From contig ML770201.1 of the NCBI GenBank assembly GCA_009733575.1, forward strand, positions 1 through 14,749: 14,749 bases of DNA. The letters run 5' to 3'. The translations under genes and the position numbers were made by a program. Source of the DNA: Gymnopus androsaceus JB14. Taxonomy: Eukaryota; Basidiomycota; Agaricomycetes; Agaricales; Omphalotaceae. The notes under the pieces are model-generated. The model made no database searches. It saw only the letters and a program-made list of their open reading frames with translations, and was not told the origin of the DNA. Positions 1 through 9,455 of the stretch are shown here, piece by piece (position 1 is the first letter of the stretch; each line of letters starts with the position of its first letter).

Positions 1-431
1 TAAAGGAGCTTCTGCCACAGGGGTCAGATCATAATGTGTAAAGATAGAGAACTTCTGGGGAGCCCAGGGTCCGGTCTGGATTCACGTTCGCAACGTCAAG
101 TTGTTTATATTCAACTCTCTCAAGTCCATGGATAGATACATAAGCAGCCATCATCTACGTATATGTAGCTAAATAAATGTCTTTAATTACCCCTCCTTCG
201 AAAATTCGCATCCCCCTCCCCTTCCTCCTCTCTTCATACACACATACTCACACCTCTCCCCTCTGCTTCTTCATTCGAAACTCGTAAATGGCGCAAATAC
301 ATACTTCGGGCATTAGAATAATACATGAGACTAACCGCAGTCCGATAAGCATGTCGGAGGCGTTGTCGTGTCGTGTCGCATTCGTGTTTTTGGTTGGTGA
401 TGCCTGCATCAGCTCATTCGCATCCTCATCG
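1..431. other. 3' flank of the SUR7/PalI gene; no gene supported
   Basis: This stretch lies downstream of the stop codon of the minus-strand SUR7/PalI gene and probably holds its 3' UTR and polyadenylation region. The part from about 190 to 290 is pyrimidine-rich on the plus strand. A short plus-strand frame ends in TAA at 38-40 and could be the tail of a gene entering from the left, but it is too short to support a call. An 88-codon minus-strand frame at 248-514 runs through the last intron and the 3' flank and is not taken as coding. Confidence 0.4.
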
Positions 432-1556
432 TTATCCTCGGTATGTGCAGCAACTAGTATAGGCATAGGCGTAAGTCTCCTTGAATTACTTGAACCAAAA
501 ACAATGCTCCTCACCTAATCAAATACGGAATCATCGAACCAAACAAACATGCAAACGCGGCCCACATAATGAACAATCCTGGGCCAGCGGATACGTAGAT
601 TCCTACAGGTGTAGGTGTAGATCCTATGATAATGGTGCTAACGCTATCGGATTTCTTGATAACGACAGTCCATATTGCGGCTGAGATGAGGACGAAGAGG
701 CTGCTGATAGCTGAGAAGACAGCGGAGAGGAAGAAGGTGAGGCCGTGTTTTGCTAGACCACTGCCCGAGAGAGAGGAGAAGTTAGGAACGCGGAATAGAA
801 TTTTTAAGTCATTGAGCCCATGCACCTAATGAGAGATAACGCAGCTAAAATCGTCCCCAGTAGCACAAGCCAATACGCAGCCTTCGTTGATTCACCCAGG
901 TAACTCGAGTCACGGAAAGTACCACCGCCTATAACGGAGGACGTGATGATACTATAATTCGCGGTCATATCACCAACCAAGTAGTCGTACGGCTTGTACT
1001 GGTACCCAACGGTCTTGTTGGAACAAATACCAGCCGTAGCATTGAGATATCCACAGTGTGAATAAAGTCAAAGTTGTAAAAGTCTCGGATGCCATCACCT
1101 TCGAGTAAAGGAGCGGAGGAGTTTGAACTGTAGAGGCCGTCGATTGGGTCGACGAGGGCTGAATGTAGTGCGGCACTAGAGCCAAATTAAGGAAGATGGA
1201 TTATGATAGATAGAGATAAACTCACCCATATTGCGATACATTCACTCTAGCCTAAACACGATCGTCCCGTCGGAATCAAAAGTCAACCTCAACTGACGCC
1301 CAAAATTTATGTTATACACCATACCATGTAAATTCCTCGAGGTACAGTGGACGTGTTTATCTGTCCAATCTGCAGGGATTTGGATTAGATATGGAAGAAG
1401 AAGAAGAAGCGCAAGGCGAACATGCGTGAAAATTAAGAGAACCAAAGCAGCGAAACTAGGTGGGACAAGAGTCAGAAGCAGTCGGCGATGAGAAAATCGG
1501 AAAACTTGCGATAAAAAAGAGGCAACGCCGATACAAAGCTCTCCTCGCATTCGCAT
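432..1556 (-). CDS. SUR7/PalI (Rim9-like) family membrane protein, 7 exons, one apparent frameshift
   Basis: Proposed exons on the minus strand: 1556-1510, 1455-1422, 1369-1325, 1251-1226, 1175-826, 760-515 and 453-432. The product would be about 256 residues with four membrane segments: residues about 9-27, 150-170, 175-200 and 222-245. It has the family layout: an N-terminal MRGELCIG block, then GQINTSTVPRGIYM, an extracellular loop with a cysteine pair (CGYLN and GICSN), GGGTFRDSSYLG, and a C-terminal PYLISCCTYRG ending at TAA. The family covers plasma-membrane eisosome/cortical proteins and the PalI/Rim9 pH-response regulators; which branch this belongs to cannot be told. Start: M1 at 1556, or the in-frame ATG at 1550 that matches the usual MRGEL start. 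Intron 1 (1509-1456) has a GC donor. One base seems missing near 1068-1070. As written, the frame ends at a TGA at 967-965, leaving only the first half. Confidence 0.85.
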
Positions 1557-1686
1557 CTTGAAAGGTAGAAGGGGAGAAGTAAGAAAATGTTCAACACGAG
1601 GCTCGCACCTTTCCATACGGCCGGTTGGCGGCAGCCGGGACTCCGCGCCCCTGAAACTCTGCATTCGCGTTTTGCCTCTTTCCCTC
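1557..1686. promoter_or_regulatory. Short divergent promoter region
   Basis: Only 130 bases separate the start codons of the SUR7/PalI gene (minus) and the sterol glucosyltransferase gene (plus), so both 5' UTRs and core promoters must share this space. The sequence is GC-rich in its centre, with GGCCGGTTGGCGGC near 1620-1633, and pyrimidine-rich just before the plus-strand ATG. I see no TATA box and no GCCARG (PacC-type) site. The regulatory role is inferred from geometry alone. Confidence 0.55.
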
Positions 1687-4600
1687 ATGGCGAATCTACA
1701 GCCAGCCCTTCACTCGCCTGTTGCCGCCAAAACAATAGACACTTCGCCAGATTCATTAGGTCTTTCAGAGTCAGCGACCGAAGAAACTTTGGCTTCTTCC
1801 TCCTCCTCAAGTCGAGTAAAGCGTCTTTCGAATGCAGTGGATAAATTGGGCAGGAGTCTGAGTGGCTCTGCAGGACATAGGCGGATTTTCAGCATAAACC
1901 GGAAAGGGAAAGGCAAGGAGAAAGCCGGAGGTCAGTTTCGGTAAGATCTGTCCAAATTGGTATAGTACTGATTTGATTGTTAGAGTTGCTTTCTCCTTCA
2001 AGTACACCCTCAGCTTCCAGACCAACTTCACCGATGAGGTCTCAGGACGACGATCCTTTTATTACTCCGCCTTCTCCACCGCTTTCTCCTGCTAGACCCC
2101 CTTTGAATGCCTGGCACGGTGATGGTTCTGTACGCAGTATAAATTCATCACACAGCTTTGAATTCTCACTCGTTATCTGCTGTTAGATGCGCGTAGGTAC
2201 TCAAACACTCATTCAGGCCCTACAAGCCCTTCCTTGGGCCTCTGACCAGGACCACGACGACGACATTACTACGCATGATCCTTCAGCTCTAACTCCTGTA
2301 ACAGACGGAGAGGAAAGCGACGACGAAGTAGCTGCTCCTCGTACGTTCTTTTTACGTCTTTTGCCTTGCTGCAAGCCTCACCTTGTTTAGATTTGGCTTC
2401 TTCAATCCATACCATATACAGACCCGTGGCTCGCTCACGCAGGATGAGCATCACTGCCCGGTCACGCTCGCGTCTACCTATTCCAGCTATAAACCCAACC
2501 GAGGATTCGTCTGAAGAGATTGTCCAATCTGACGAAGAGGCTGATGTAGATGACTTTGAAGAGACAACACCAAAGCCCGCGGAGGTTGCGCCACCCCCAC
2601 ATCTTCAACTCAGGAGTGTATCCTACATGTCCCAGAAACTCGGTTCAAACACACTTCCTGATACAGTAGCAATGAGTCGGTCGGGAAGTATGGCAACTGT
2701 GAGGTTGCAGCGGAGAACAAAGCTTGCGGAGAAGTTAAGAGATATCTTTGAATTGGATGACATTGAGGAAGTTCATGCAGGTATGTATACTTGGCCATCA
2801 TATTGCTCACAAATTAACTCTACTTTAAGAGCTCCCATGCTGGCTTTTGCGATCAGTCTGTGAGTTATTGTGCCCTGTCTCTTAAATCCGAGCTCATTTT
2901 CCTACAGTATTACAGGGCTACATGTATCTTACTAATACCTTTTTGTGCTTTTTTGCCCATATGCCTTCTCGAGAGGTTTGAGTTTGTTTGTCTATTGCGC
3001 AATCTTGTCTAACCTTTTCGCCACAGGATCAGGTCCTAAAATCAGGGTCGCTCAACAAGAAAGCGCAACGTACCAAGCGTTGGATTAGGCATTGGTTCGT
3101 TCTGAAGAATGATGCTTTGAGCTGGTATCAGTCATCATCTGTTAGTTCCCAACATCTTTGCGTTGTACATACTCTGACGAGTTCACTAGGATCCCTACTT
3201 TCCACATGGCATAGTCGACCTTCGATATGCTATATCTTGCGAACCTACAGGGGAACGAGGGTTCCGTCTCCGCACAAACCAGAAATCAGTAGTGCTTTCC
3301 GCTGATTCAGTACCTAGTCGTGAAGAATGGGTCAAGGCGATAAGAAAAGTCATTTTTAAGGCGCAGAATATGGGTGACAGCGTCAAGGTTCGTAAACGTC
3401 CAACAACCCTTAATTAATCTCACATCCTGTCTTCAGATCGCCATTCCTTATTCCGCCATCCTCGACGTCGACAAATCATCTGCCATGGACTTTAGCGAAA
3501 CGATCGAAGTCAAAGTGTATGACAAAGAGGCCCGAGATCACTTTTCCATCGACTCGTTCTTCTTCGCCTATTTCCGTGACCTCCCCGCTGCCCTAGATCA
3601 AATCCGTGATGCAGTTCGTTCGCGGCGAACAGAGGGAGAAAACACGCATAGTGTGCTCGACACGACTGCTACCCGTAATATGAATATGGCTGGGGCTACT
3701 ACTACCACTGCAGGATCAAGCTCTGAAAGGCCTTCGGCTATGCCTAGCTCCACATCCTTATTCAAGATACCATCTATCCTTCGCCCATTTTCCGAGTCGC
3801 GAATTAGCTCTCCCATCGTTACCGCTTCCTCCTCAGAACCCCATGAAGAGTTTACACATATTAATAAACGGAGCAATTCATCCTCTTTTGTACCGGTTAC
3901 CTCTCAAAGAGATGTAGAACCCGACTCTCCATCGACCCCAACCACATCCAACATCCTCATCGATTCAAGCCACACCTATCCTCCCTCAACTACTGGTTCA
4001 CCCATGTCAACCTCGCATCCAACTATCCCTCAGAGACCGGGCACTAACATTAACACGAAGTGGAAGTTCATGGGTTGTGAACGTACCGAATTGGCTAAAA
4101 GTACCGCGAACGAGGAGTTTGTTTAGTGTTGGTTCTACGGAGACTCAGACAGTCGCTGTTATGCCTCCGGGGGGAAAGGTCAAGGAGATGTACACCTCTA
4201 CCATATCTGCCTCGGCTTCTGGTGCGAGAAACAAAAGCCTCTCCAGCAGTGCAGGCGCAGGTGTGGGTGTGGGTGATCTAACGTATAGTATCCTCGAGAC
4301 GCCAGATGCGCCGGTAGACGATGAGATAGCGGAAAAGTTTAGGAATTATTTTGCGTATGATGAGAGGGAGACTTTGTTGGGACGTGAGTTGTTTTGCTAT
4401 CTCTTCGCAGTCGATGTTTCTTGTAGAACTAACATGATCCTGTTAATCTAGACTTCCATGGGTATATATTCCGACTATTACCGGTCTATGGGAGACTGTA
4501 TATTTCCCTCAACTACTTTTGTTTCAAATCATCTGGGCCAGCTTGACCGCTCGGACGAGGGTAAGAGATTTCACTTCCTTATTCTTTGCTTTAATTTACT

Positions 4601-7129
4601 AAACGCTTCTCTCTAGATGGCTCTTCCCATCCGTGACATCCTCTCCGTGGAGAAATCCAAAGCCACACGATTCGGACATCACGGTCTCATAATCATCGTA
4701 CGAGGACATGAAGAATTATTTTTCGAGTTTGGTGCAGAGGATAAACGAGATGCCTTCGTGCGGTTGCTGGAACGACAGATCGACGACGTTAGACGTAGAT
4801 TAGCTGCAGGCGATACCTCAGTCCCGACACCCGGCCAACGCGATGCTCTCATACTAGAGGAACTCGACGTCCGTGCTTCCGTCACGGAGAGTCCCGAATC
4901 CAACTACCGGCTTTCCCTCCACAATGACGCTGCTGGGAACCTAGTCGAATCTTCCTCTTCTCCTGAGACGGGGATGATGTTCGCCTCTACCACCTCGTCC
5001 ACATTCTTGACGTTCAACCGCAAAAGAGTTTGCATTTTACGTTTTTGACTATTGGGTCGAGAGGAGATGTGCAGCCGTATATTGCTTTGGCCAAGGGATT
5101 GCAGGCGGATGGGCACAAGGTTCGGATAGCGACTCATAAGGAGTTCAAGGAGTGGATTGAGGCGGTGAGCTGCTAGCTTGTAATTCCTGTATGTTTAAAC
5201 ATCTGCTGACGCCTTCTTTCAGCATGATATCGAATATGGTTATGTCGGCGGAGATCCTGCAGAACTGATGCAGATATGTGTTGAGAATCGGCTTGTTTAC
5301 TGTTTCTTTTTTGAAGGAAGCTCTTCAGAAGGTACGCATTATATTCCATCCCTTTTCCACGTAATGCTCCCCGCATTAATGTCAATCTTGTTTACAGTTC
5401 CGTGGGTGGTTAGACGATCTACTCAAGACTTCTTGGGAGGCTTGTCAGGGAACTGATGTTTTGGTGGAGAGTCCGAGTGCTATGGGAGGGTATCATATAG
5501 CTGAAGCTTTGGCAATTCCATACTTCCGAGCGTTTACTATGACGTGGACTCGAACGCGGTAGGAGGTTGTGTTATTTCTTGTATTTTCATGGCATTGACG
5601 GTATTCTCCTTAGCGCCTATCCTCATGCATTTGCAGTGCCAGAGCGCAAGGTATGTATACTACTCTTCGCAGATTTAGAACCAAGTATCCGCTGACCTTG
5701 CTCTCTTTTCAGATGGGTGGTAGTTACAATTACATGGTGATGATTCTTTTCCCCTGAAATCTGCATCTACCGTGTTCTGATTAATTCTGTTTCTTCAGTC
5801 CTATGTCATGTTCGATCAAGTTTTTTGGCGCGCCATCTCTGGACAGATCAACAGGTGGCGAAGAAACGTCCTGCACATTGATGGGACCAGTCTTGACAAG
5901 ATGGAACCTCACAAAATCCCGTTTCTGTACAACTTTAGCCCCAGCGTTGTACCGGCACCGTTGGACTGGCCTGAATGGATTCGTGTGACAGGTAAGGATT
6001 GTGTGGTTCCTGCACGACGTATTTTTGACAAAGCTATCCATCATCAGGATACTGGTTCCTCGACGATGCCGAGGTCAGTAAGAAGAAATGGACGCCCCCA
6101 GAGGACCTCTCAAAGTTCATCGACTCTGCTCATTCATCCGGCAAAAAAGTCGTTTACATCGGTTTCGGAAGCATCGTCGTCTCTGATCCCAAAGCCATGA
6201 CCAAATGTGTAATCGAAGCTATCGTGCAAAGTGGCGTTCATGCTATTCTTTCGAAAGGGTGGTCAGATCGATTACATACCACGTCCGGGGATGCTGGAGA
6301 AGTGGAGGAGCCCTTGCCTGCTCAGATATATTCTATTAGCTCTATTCCTCATGATTGGCTGTTCCAGAGGATCGATGCTGCTTGTCATCACGGTGGTGCA
6401 GGGACCACAGGAGCTAGTCTTCGAGGTGAGATTTTTTCAAGGCTTTCGTGGTCGGTTCTAACTTGTCTCTAACTAAAGCTGGAATACCAACAATTATTAA
6501 GCCGTTCTTTGGCGACCAGTTTTTCTGGGCGGATCGAGTTGAAGCATTAGGAGTTGGCTCTGGTGTGAGACGACTCACAGTCGAATCTCTGACGGAGGCA
6601 TTGCGTACCGCTACAACGGACCCCAAGCAGGTAGCTCGCGCAAAATTGCTAGGCGAACAGATTCGTATGGTGCGTTTGGAATTTTATATTGTTTAATAAT
6701 ATCTTGCTGACCGTTTCGCCTTCACAGGAAAACGGCGTGGAAACCGCCATAGAATCTATCTACCGTGACTTGGACTATGCGCGGTCTTTAATCAAGCGTC
6801 CTGCCCTGGAAAGCGACGACGAGGAAGCCAATGAACATTCCACCATTCGGCGGCAGCCCTCGTCTTCAGAACCAAAGTCTGGCTATAGCTCCTGTGGATC
6901 CACACAGGGTGCGCCCAGTGAGGACTGGAGCGTCATATCCGAGCAAGAAGATCCCAGTCGTCGATCATCTTTGAGCTCTGCGCACAGCAGTGGAACGTCT
7001 GAGGACCGACCCGGACCTAGTCATAAACGTTCTAGCATCGCCGCTGCCATGCTCTCTGTGTTGCCCCATTCTCTCACTCCTGGTTCTCCTCGCAAACGAA
7101 CGATATCTACTCCGTCTGAATCTCCATGA
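1687..7129 (+). CDS. ATG26: Sterol 3-beta-glucosyltransferase (GRAM-PH-GRAM-GT), 20 exons, three apparent frameshifts
   Basis: This enzyme family transfers glucose from UDP-glucose to the 3-hydroxyl of ergosterol at membranes; in some yeasts it serves in pexophagy. Proposed exons: 1687-1930, 1984-2129, 2187-2340, 2391-2780, 2830-2859, 2908-2975, 3027-3140, 3190-3387, 3437-4005, 4061-4383, 4452-4560, 4617-5164, 5223-5331, 5398-5558, 5614-5650, 5713-5736, 5799-5991, 6048-6425, 6479-6669, 6728-7129. The product is about 1462 residues: a Ser/Pro/acidic N-terminus, GRAM (about 290-345), PH (about 345-500, starting [14 protein letters not shown]), a low-complexity linker, a second GRAM (about 728-835, [17 protein letters not shown]), then the GT-B domain from about 919 ([20 protein letters not shown]). 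The UDP-sugar signature follows ([15 protein letters not shown], then [10 protein letters not shown]), and the protein ends in a Ser-rich tail. Single-base breaks near 4541-4545, 5022-5028 and 5286-5290 interrupt the frame. The first, a TGA at 4544, would remove the whole catalytic domain. The donors at 1931 and 4006 are weak. Confidence 0.93.
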
Positions 7130-7455
7130 GACTTCCTGATTTTTCCATGCGTTCACATTCATTCTTAGGACTCGATACACATAATGTATGTAGAATTCTC
7201 ATCGCAATTCATATCTTAGAGAGCCCTCAGCTCATAATAGATATACAAGTCTGTATATGTGTTAATATGTACTTGTATTAACGATTCCATTTCTTTCCGG
7301 GTTGATGACGAGGAGAGCGTGAATGGTTTGTGACAATACTATGATACACAGGAAAAAAGTTGGTACGGTACGGTATGCAAACAGAGCGCTGGTGGTACAA
7401 AATACTTAAACGAAAGCGTTGCAAGTTGAATATATTAGATCTGGATTCCTCCGAG
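7130..7455. other. Convergent intergenic region (3' ends of two genes)
   Basis: The sterol glucosyltransferase (plus) and the PRELI gene (minus) end towards each other across 326 bases. The middle is AT-rich, with repeated TATATA/TGTATAT stretches at about 7185-7290. That fits polyadenylation regions for both transcripts. No coding signal was seen. Confidence 0.5.
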
Positions 7456-8249
7456 TTAGTCCTTTGGAGAAAGCCAGCCTTTCATCCTAGCCCAAGTGCT
7501 ATTTTGTGCCTTGGGAGCAGTTTTAGTATCCTCTTCACTTGGTCTGAGACCAAGTTGGGCAGCTTCACCTCCCAAGGTCATAGGTTGAAGGCGGGATTCA
7601 CGAATGAGGTTGAGTATAACAGATACACCTTCACGAGACTATAAAAGCGAGATGAGATATGATTGGAAGAAGCAGATACAGCACTTACACGTTGAACATG
7701 AGCTTTGAATCTATTCAACCCGTGATTCTCGATTCGTTTCGTCAGTCCCCAGCCAAAGCCAGACAGCACTCGAGCCTCGGTAGTTTGTGCAGTTTTCCTG
7801 GGAGAAAATGAGCGGTGCAGAAACGTTGATTGAAAGGCACACATACCCATCCTCTGTCTGACTGATGAACACAGATTCCTCCATTTTCATGACTTTAGTA
7901 AACTCGAGATTCTTGGTCGTACACTTGAGTGTTTTACCCAGCGGGTCAACTTCGCTCTCTTCCACTACCCAAGACTCTGCCCTAGATATGATACCCTTCG
8001 GTGCCCATCGTGGTAGCGAACCCCGTTTCAGAATTAGGCGTGTCGTCTGCAAGGTTCCAGAGGGCGTCACAGTGCGAGAAATGACGTCGCAGGAGAGGAT
8101 GTGCGAGGCATATGGATTCGGGTAGCGTAAGAAATAAGCCAAAGATACTATAGACCAGGGATCGCTGCAATCATAATTGTCAGAAAAATATGAGACTCTG
8201 AAGACCTGAACACATACTCGTATAAGAATGATTGAGAATGGAACTTCAT
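7456..8249 (-). CDS. PRELI/MSF1 (Ups-like) family protein, 4 exons
   Basis: Minus-strand exons 8249-8218, 8164-7847, 7797-7689 and 7638-7456 give 642 bases, an intact frame of 213 residues. The first residues read MKFHSQSFLYDDPW, followed by SLAYFLRYPNPYASHILSC and DVISR, then TTRLILKRGSLPRW and a stretch ending in MKMEESVFIS. This is the PRELI domain, spanning roughly residues 1-170. Known members (Ups1/Ups2 in yeast, PRELID in animals) carry phosphatidic acid or phosphatidylserine across the mitochondrial intermembrane space with Mdm35. Which of these this protein is cannot be decided here. The start is set by the conserved MKF and by a phase-2 first intron (8217-8165, GTATGT donor). All three introns are 49-53 bases. 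Unlike its two left neighbours it shows no frame break. The C-terminus is short and ends SPKD. Confidence 0.93.
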
Positions 8250-8500
8250 TGAAGGACAACGATCCCGGTGATTCAAATTAAAGGTTCAGCAAGCCAGTGC
8301 AACTAAACAGCGCGTTACAGTGGTTTCAGTAAAGGATTGGATGAGAGTGAGGGTGAGAGTGAAACGGAACTAGGAAAGTCTGGACTCGCATCAAATTACG
8401 TCAAGCTTGACGCCAGCGCTTTGCCGAGAATGACTAAATCGATTTAGCTAATTTAGCCTTGGAGCCTCGACCGAGTCCATCCATCTAGAATTACATAACA
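8250..8500 (-). promoter_or_regulatory. Upstream region of the PRELI gene with two 14-bp palindromes
   Basis: This is the 5' side of the minus-strand PRELI gene. It contains TTACGTCA at about 8396-8403 (an ATF/CREB-like element), which overlaps a perfect 14-bp palindrome CGTCAAGCTTGACG at 8399-8412. Twenty-one bases on lies a second perfect 14-bp palindrome, CTAAATCGATTTAG, at 8434-8447. A GAGTGAGG/GAGAGTG purine repeat sits at about 8343-8361. No TATA box is obvious. Promoter function is inferred from position. Confidence 0.4.
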
Positions 8501-9319
8501 TAGTGCCGTGAAAAACGAGCACAGCCACCAAACTAGTATGAGCCAACGCTTTCGCGCAACTTCTGCGTGGCAGTCACTCGTCGCAGCGGCTGGCAAGTAT
8601 CACAGTAAAAAATGTAAATGTATCTTTAATTTATACGAAGGGAACCTGATAGACTGGAGCGCCTAAGCCAGCCAAAGCGTGTGAAAAGAATACTATAAGT
8701 GCTTTGACCGGCCAAATCGAGCGAACGGAGCGTCAACAAAGCGTGCGTGCTGGATATAGCGCTTATTTTTACATACAACGGGCTCTGATGACCAGGTTGT
8801 CCCCGCCAAATATGTTACCTAAATCGGAGATCCACCACCTTCACCTGAGGAATTTTTCAGGAATTTTTTGAATAACACTCACATTTTAGTCTCCTAGGCT
8901 GCTAGGCAGACCGACGATCCATACATACGGATGTGTGTATATACAATTCCCAAGTTGAGTTATTTGCTCCTACCAGGTCAAATGACTTGCTCTCTATATG
9001 AAGTCGTTATTATTCCCTCCTACAATCAAGATACTCCCTTATATTTCTACCCCCAAGCCAAGGCTGAGTATTCCCTTGCACCTCCCCAGGTTGAAAACAT
9101 CCTCTCGAAGTAGTACCTATCCCAAGAGTCGAGACCATTTACTTGTACTTCAATTCTTGAATTAAGTGGTCTACTCATGCTCCCATTTCTGACTCAATTC
9201 ACTCGCTCGCATTCACTTTCTCAAGAAGATTTACACTTCCTTCAACCCCATAACCAATTTGGCTGCTCCGATTCTCCGACAGTTGTCGATCAACAAATCC
9301 TGACTTCGTTCTTTGAATC
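8501..9319. other. Intergenic, no gene recognised
   Basis: No reading frame here has recognisable protein content; the longest (8931-9113) is 60 codons with no family features. At about 9133-9172 there is a small inverted arrangement, GACCATTTACTT facing AAGTGGTC around AATTCTTGAATT. From about 9180 the plus strand turns pyrimidine-rich. It may be decayed repeat sequence, but I cannot name an element. Confidence 0.35.
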
Positions 9320-9320
9320 T

Positions 9321-9450
9321 CATCCATCTCACTCTCACCCCTACATATAGATATCCTTCTCACTCTCACTCCCATCCATCTCACTCTCACTCCTATCCAT
9401 CTCGCTCTCACTCCCATCCATCTCTCACTCTCTCACTCCCTCTTTCCTCT
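9321..9450. repeat. Pyrimidine-rich 21-bp tandem repeat
   Basis: A 21-base unit, CATCCATCTCACTCTCACTCC with small changes, runs head to tail at 9373-9393, 9394-9414 and from 9415 onward. A further diverged copy lies at 9321-9341, separated by a short spacer (TACATATAGATATCCTT). The array passes into CTCTCACTC microsatellite-like sequence up to about 9450. The plus strand is almost all pyrimidine with scattered A. Because 21 is a multiple of three, the minus strand stays open as a heptad GVRVRWM-type repeat; I do not regard this as a gene. Confidence 0.8.
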
Positions 9451-9455
9451 CTGCC

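Noticed and set aside
248..514. 88-codon minus-strand frame at the end of the SUR7/PalI gene
   Set aside because: It covers the last intron, the tiny last exon in another frame, and the 3' flank; the exon model ending SCCTYRG fits the family better.
1242..1688. 148-codon uninterrupted minus frame as exon 1 of the SUR7/PalI gene
   Set aside because: Read straight through it inserts non-family sequence; splitting it with three introns recovers the conserved blocks.
7360..7644. 94-codon plus-strand frame
   Set aside because: It is antisense to the last PRELI exon and its 3' flank, with no features of its own.
9199..9417. Minus-strand frame with repeated GVRVRWM units
   Set aside because: It is an artefact of the 21-bp tandem repeat keeping one frame open.
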